Positions 63,298-64,000 of a DNA stretch of 64,000 bases are shown here, in pieces. Under the pieces are notes generated by a model that was not told where the DNA came from, searched no databases, and saw only the letters and a program-made list of their open reading frames with translations. This stretch comes from Sphingobium cloacae (GTDB lineage: Bacteria > Pseudomonadota > Alphaproteobacteria > Sphingomonadales > Sphingomonadaceae): positions 1 through 64,000 of the forward strand of contig NZ_AP017655.1 in assembly GCF_002355855.1 (NCBI RefSeq), read 5' to 3'. The first letter of the stretch is position 1; each line of letters opens with the position of its first letter. The position numbers and the translations under genes are program-made.

Positions 63298-63351
63298 CTC
63301 GCCACTTTCAAAATGGCCGGGGATGAGCGAGGCAGGGCGCTCCTATCCGGA

Positions 63352-64000
63352 TTACCATTTGTAAGTGAGTCGTCCGATTATGCTACGGACTTCGCCAATA
63401 TTACAGAATTCCAAAGCCGTGCACGATGCCACATAATATTTATCGAAGAGGTTGCGCGCATTGACGGCAAGGTTCCATCCGGAAAGGGCCGGACTTGCCT
63501 CACCCAGATCATAGTTGAACGCGGCATCGACAAGCGTAAATCCCGGAACCTTGAACGTATTGAGGGCATTTCCATATGTCGGGCCGACATAACGCGCGCC
63601 CATGCCAATTCGCACACCCTTGAACACACCTTCACGCTGGCTATAGTCGGCCCAAAGCGAAGCCAGATGCCTGGGCACGCGAGCGGGTGACATGCCCACA
63701 TAATCGACCCCGGCGGCATTTGGATTGTCCTTGGTCGTTTCGACTTCATTATAGGTATAGGCCGCAATGACATTAAGGCGGTCCGCTATCTTGACGGTCG
63801 TTTCGATTTCTACCCCGCGAGAGCGCTGCTCGCCTGTCTGAACGGTGTATCGCGTGTCATCCGGATCGACGGTCGAAACATTCTGTCGGCGCAGGTCGAA
63901 CAGCGAGATGGTGACAAGGTTGGGAGACCCTTCCGGCTGGAATTTCAGCCCGATTTCCCATTGCTTCGCTACCTCGGGATTGAATGGCGCGCTTCCCCTC
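63352..64000 (-). CDS. TonB-dependent siderophore receptor, C-terminal part (runs off the window)
   Basis: A continuous frame of 215 codons to the window edge. The barrel signature includes VAKQWEIGLKFQPEGSPNLVT, QTGEQRSRGVEIETTVKIAD, PRHLASLWADYSQREGVFKG and NARNLFDKYYVASCTA, ending RLTYKW. This is the FhuA/FhuE-like siderophore class. It is followed 54 bp away by the shortened PepSY gene, the same order as in the 33-37 kb operon. The N-terminus is outside the window. Confidence 0.9.
   Translation of the reverse strand, partial: RGSAPFNPEVAKQWEIGLKFQPEGSPNLVTISLFDLRRQNVSTVDPDDTRYTVQTGEQRSRGVEIETTVKIADRLNVIAAYTYNEVETTKDNPNAAGVDYVGMSPARVPRHLASLWADYSQREGVFKGVRIGMGARYVGPTYGNALNTFKVPGFTLVDAAFNYDLGEASPALSGWNLAVNARNLFDKYYVASCTALEFCNIGEVRSIIGRLTYKW

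Noticed and set aside
1..64000. CRISPR arrays, tRNA and rRNA genes
   Set aside because: No regularly spaced repeats, no cloverleaf with a recognisable T-arm, and no rRNA-like stretch was seen on reading; a tRNAscan run would be needed to exclude tRNAs fully.

Overview
This is a GC-rich window with the gene content of a sphingomonad (Alphaproteobacteria; Sphingobium/Sphingomonas-like). It opens exactly at the dnaA start codon, so the replicon or contig was probably rotated to dnaA. The genus call rests on the dnaA/HD-GYP/rmuC neighbourhood, the many TonB-dependent receptors, the insertion sequences (IS) and codon use. It is an inference, because no database was consulted.

Layout. 1-7034 is ordinary chromosome: dnaA, a degenerate HD-GYP protein, a periplasmic cyclophilin with a small HTH-like partner, rmuC, an aminotransferase, and a small gene broken in a G run. 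7.3-10.2 kb is a scrapyard of phage and helicase fragments ending in a truncated DUF3223 gene. 10.2-15.85 kb is a stack of nested insertions: an IS21-family element sits inside the istB gene of a second IS21-family element, which sits inside the transposase of an IS630-family remnant. Both IS21 insertions have readable target duplications that restore the interrupted frames.

15.9-27.8 kb is a clearly more A+T-rich island that looks like a transferred catabolic cluster: AraC regulator, SMP-30-type lactonase, TonB-dependent receptor, HpcH/HpaI aldolase, MDR dehydrogenase, cytochrome P450, two SDRs and a DUF1330 protein. It appears cryptic or decaying. The receptor has an amber codon in its last beta strand, and the P450 is split by an IS5-family element just before the heme loop. 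27.8-32.8 kb holds more IS5-family copies, a frameshifted lipoprotein, an HNH protein, a DUF433/PIN-like toxin-antitoxin pair, and a higBA pair whose antitoxin is cut at codon 3-4 by an IS.

32.9-44.1 kb carries two back-to-back iron or siderophore uptake operons. One is on the minus strand (receptor, PepSY, DUF3649, DUF3325, truncated TonB). The other is on the plus strand (FecI-type sigma factor, FecR, receptor with STN domain, PepSY protein, TonB), with a Fur-box-like palindrome upstream of the sigma gene. 45.6-58.2 kb, behind an IS481-family element, is a compact divergent locus that looks intact. Leftward run hyuA-hyuB, an MFS transporter, an amidohydrolase and a GntR/FCD regulator. Rightward run a TonB receptor, a FAD-dependent amine oxidoreductase, an NTF2/SnoaL-like protein, an aminotransferase and a RidA protein, closed by a strong terminator. 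This is the best candidate for an undescribed catabolic system: outer-membrane capture, inner-membrane uptake, ATP-dependent opening of a cyclic amide, amine oxidation, transamination and enamine clean-up, with a palindromic operator candidate in the shared promoter.

58.3-62.8 kb is another junk zone (frameshifted ORF, SMC-like and integrase fragments, IS3 chimera) followed by vapBC, a parD with a parE stub, and an intact IS630-family element. The window ends inside a third TonB receptor/PepSY locus that is itself damaged. No rRNA, tRNA or CRISPR array was recognised.
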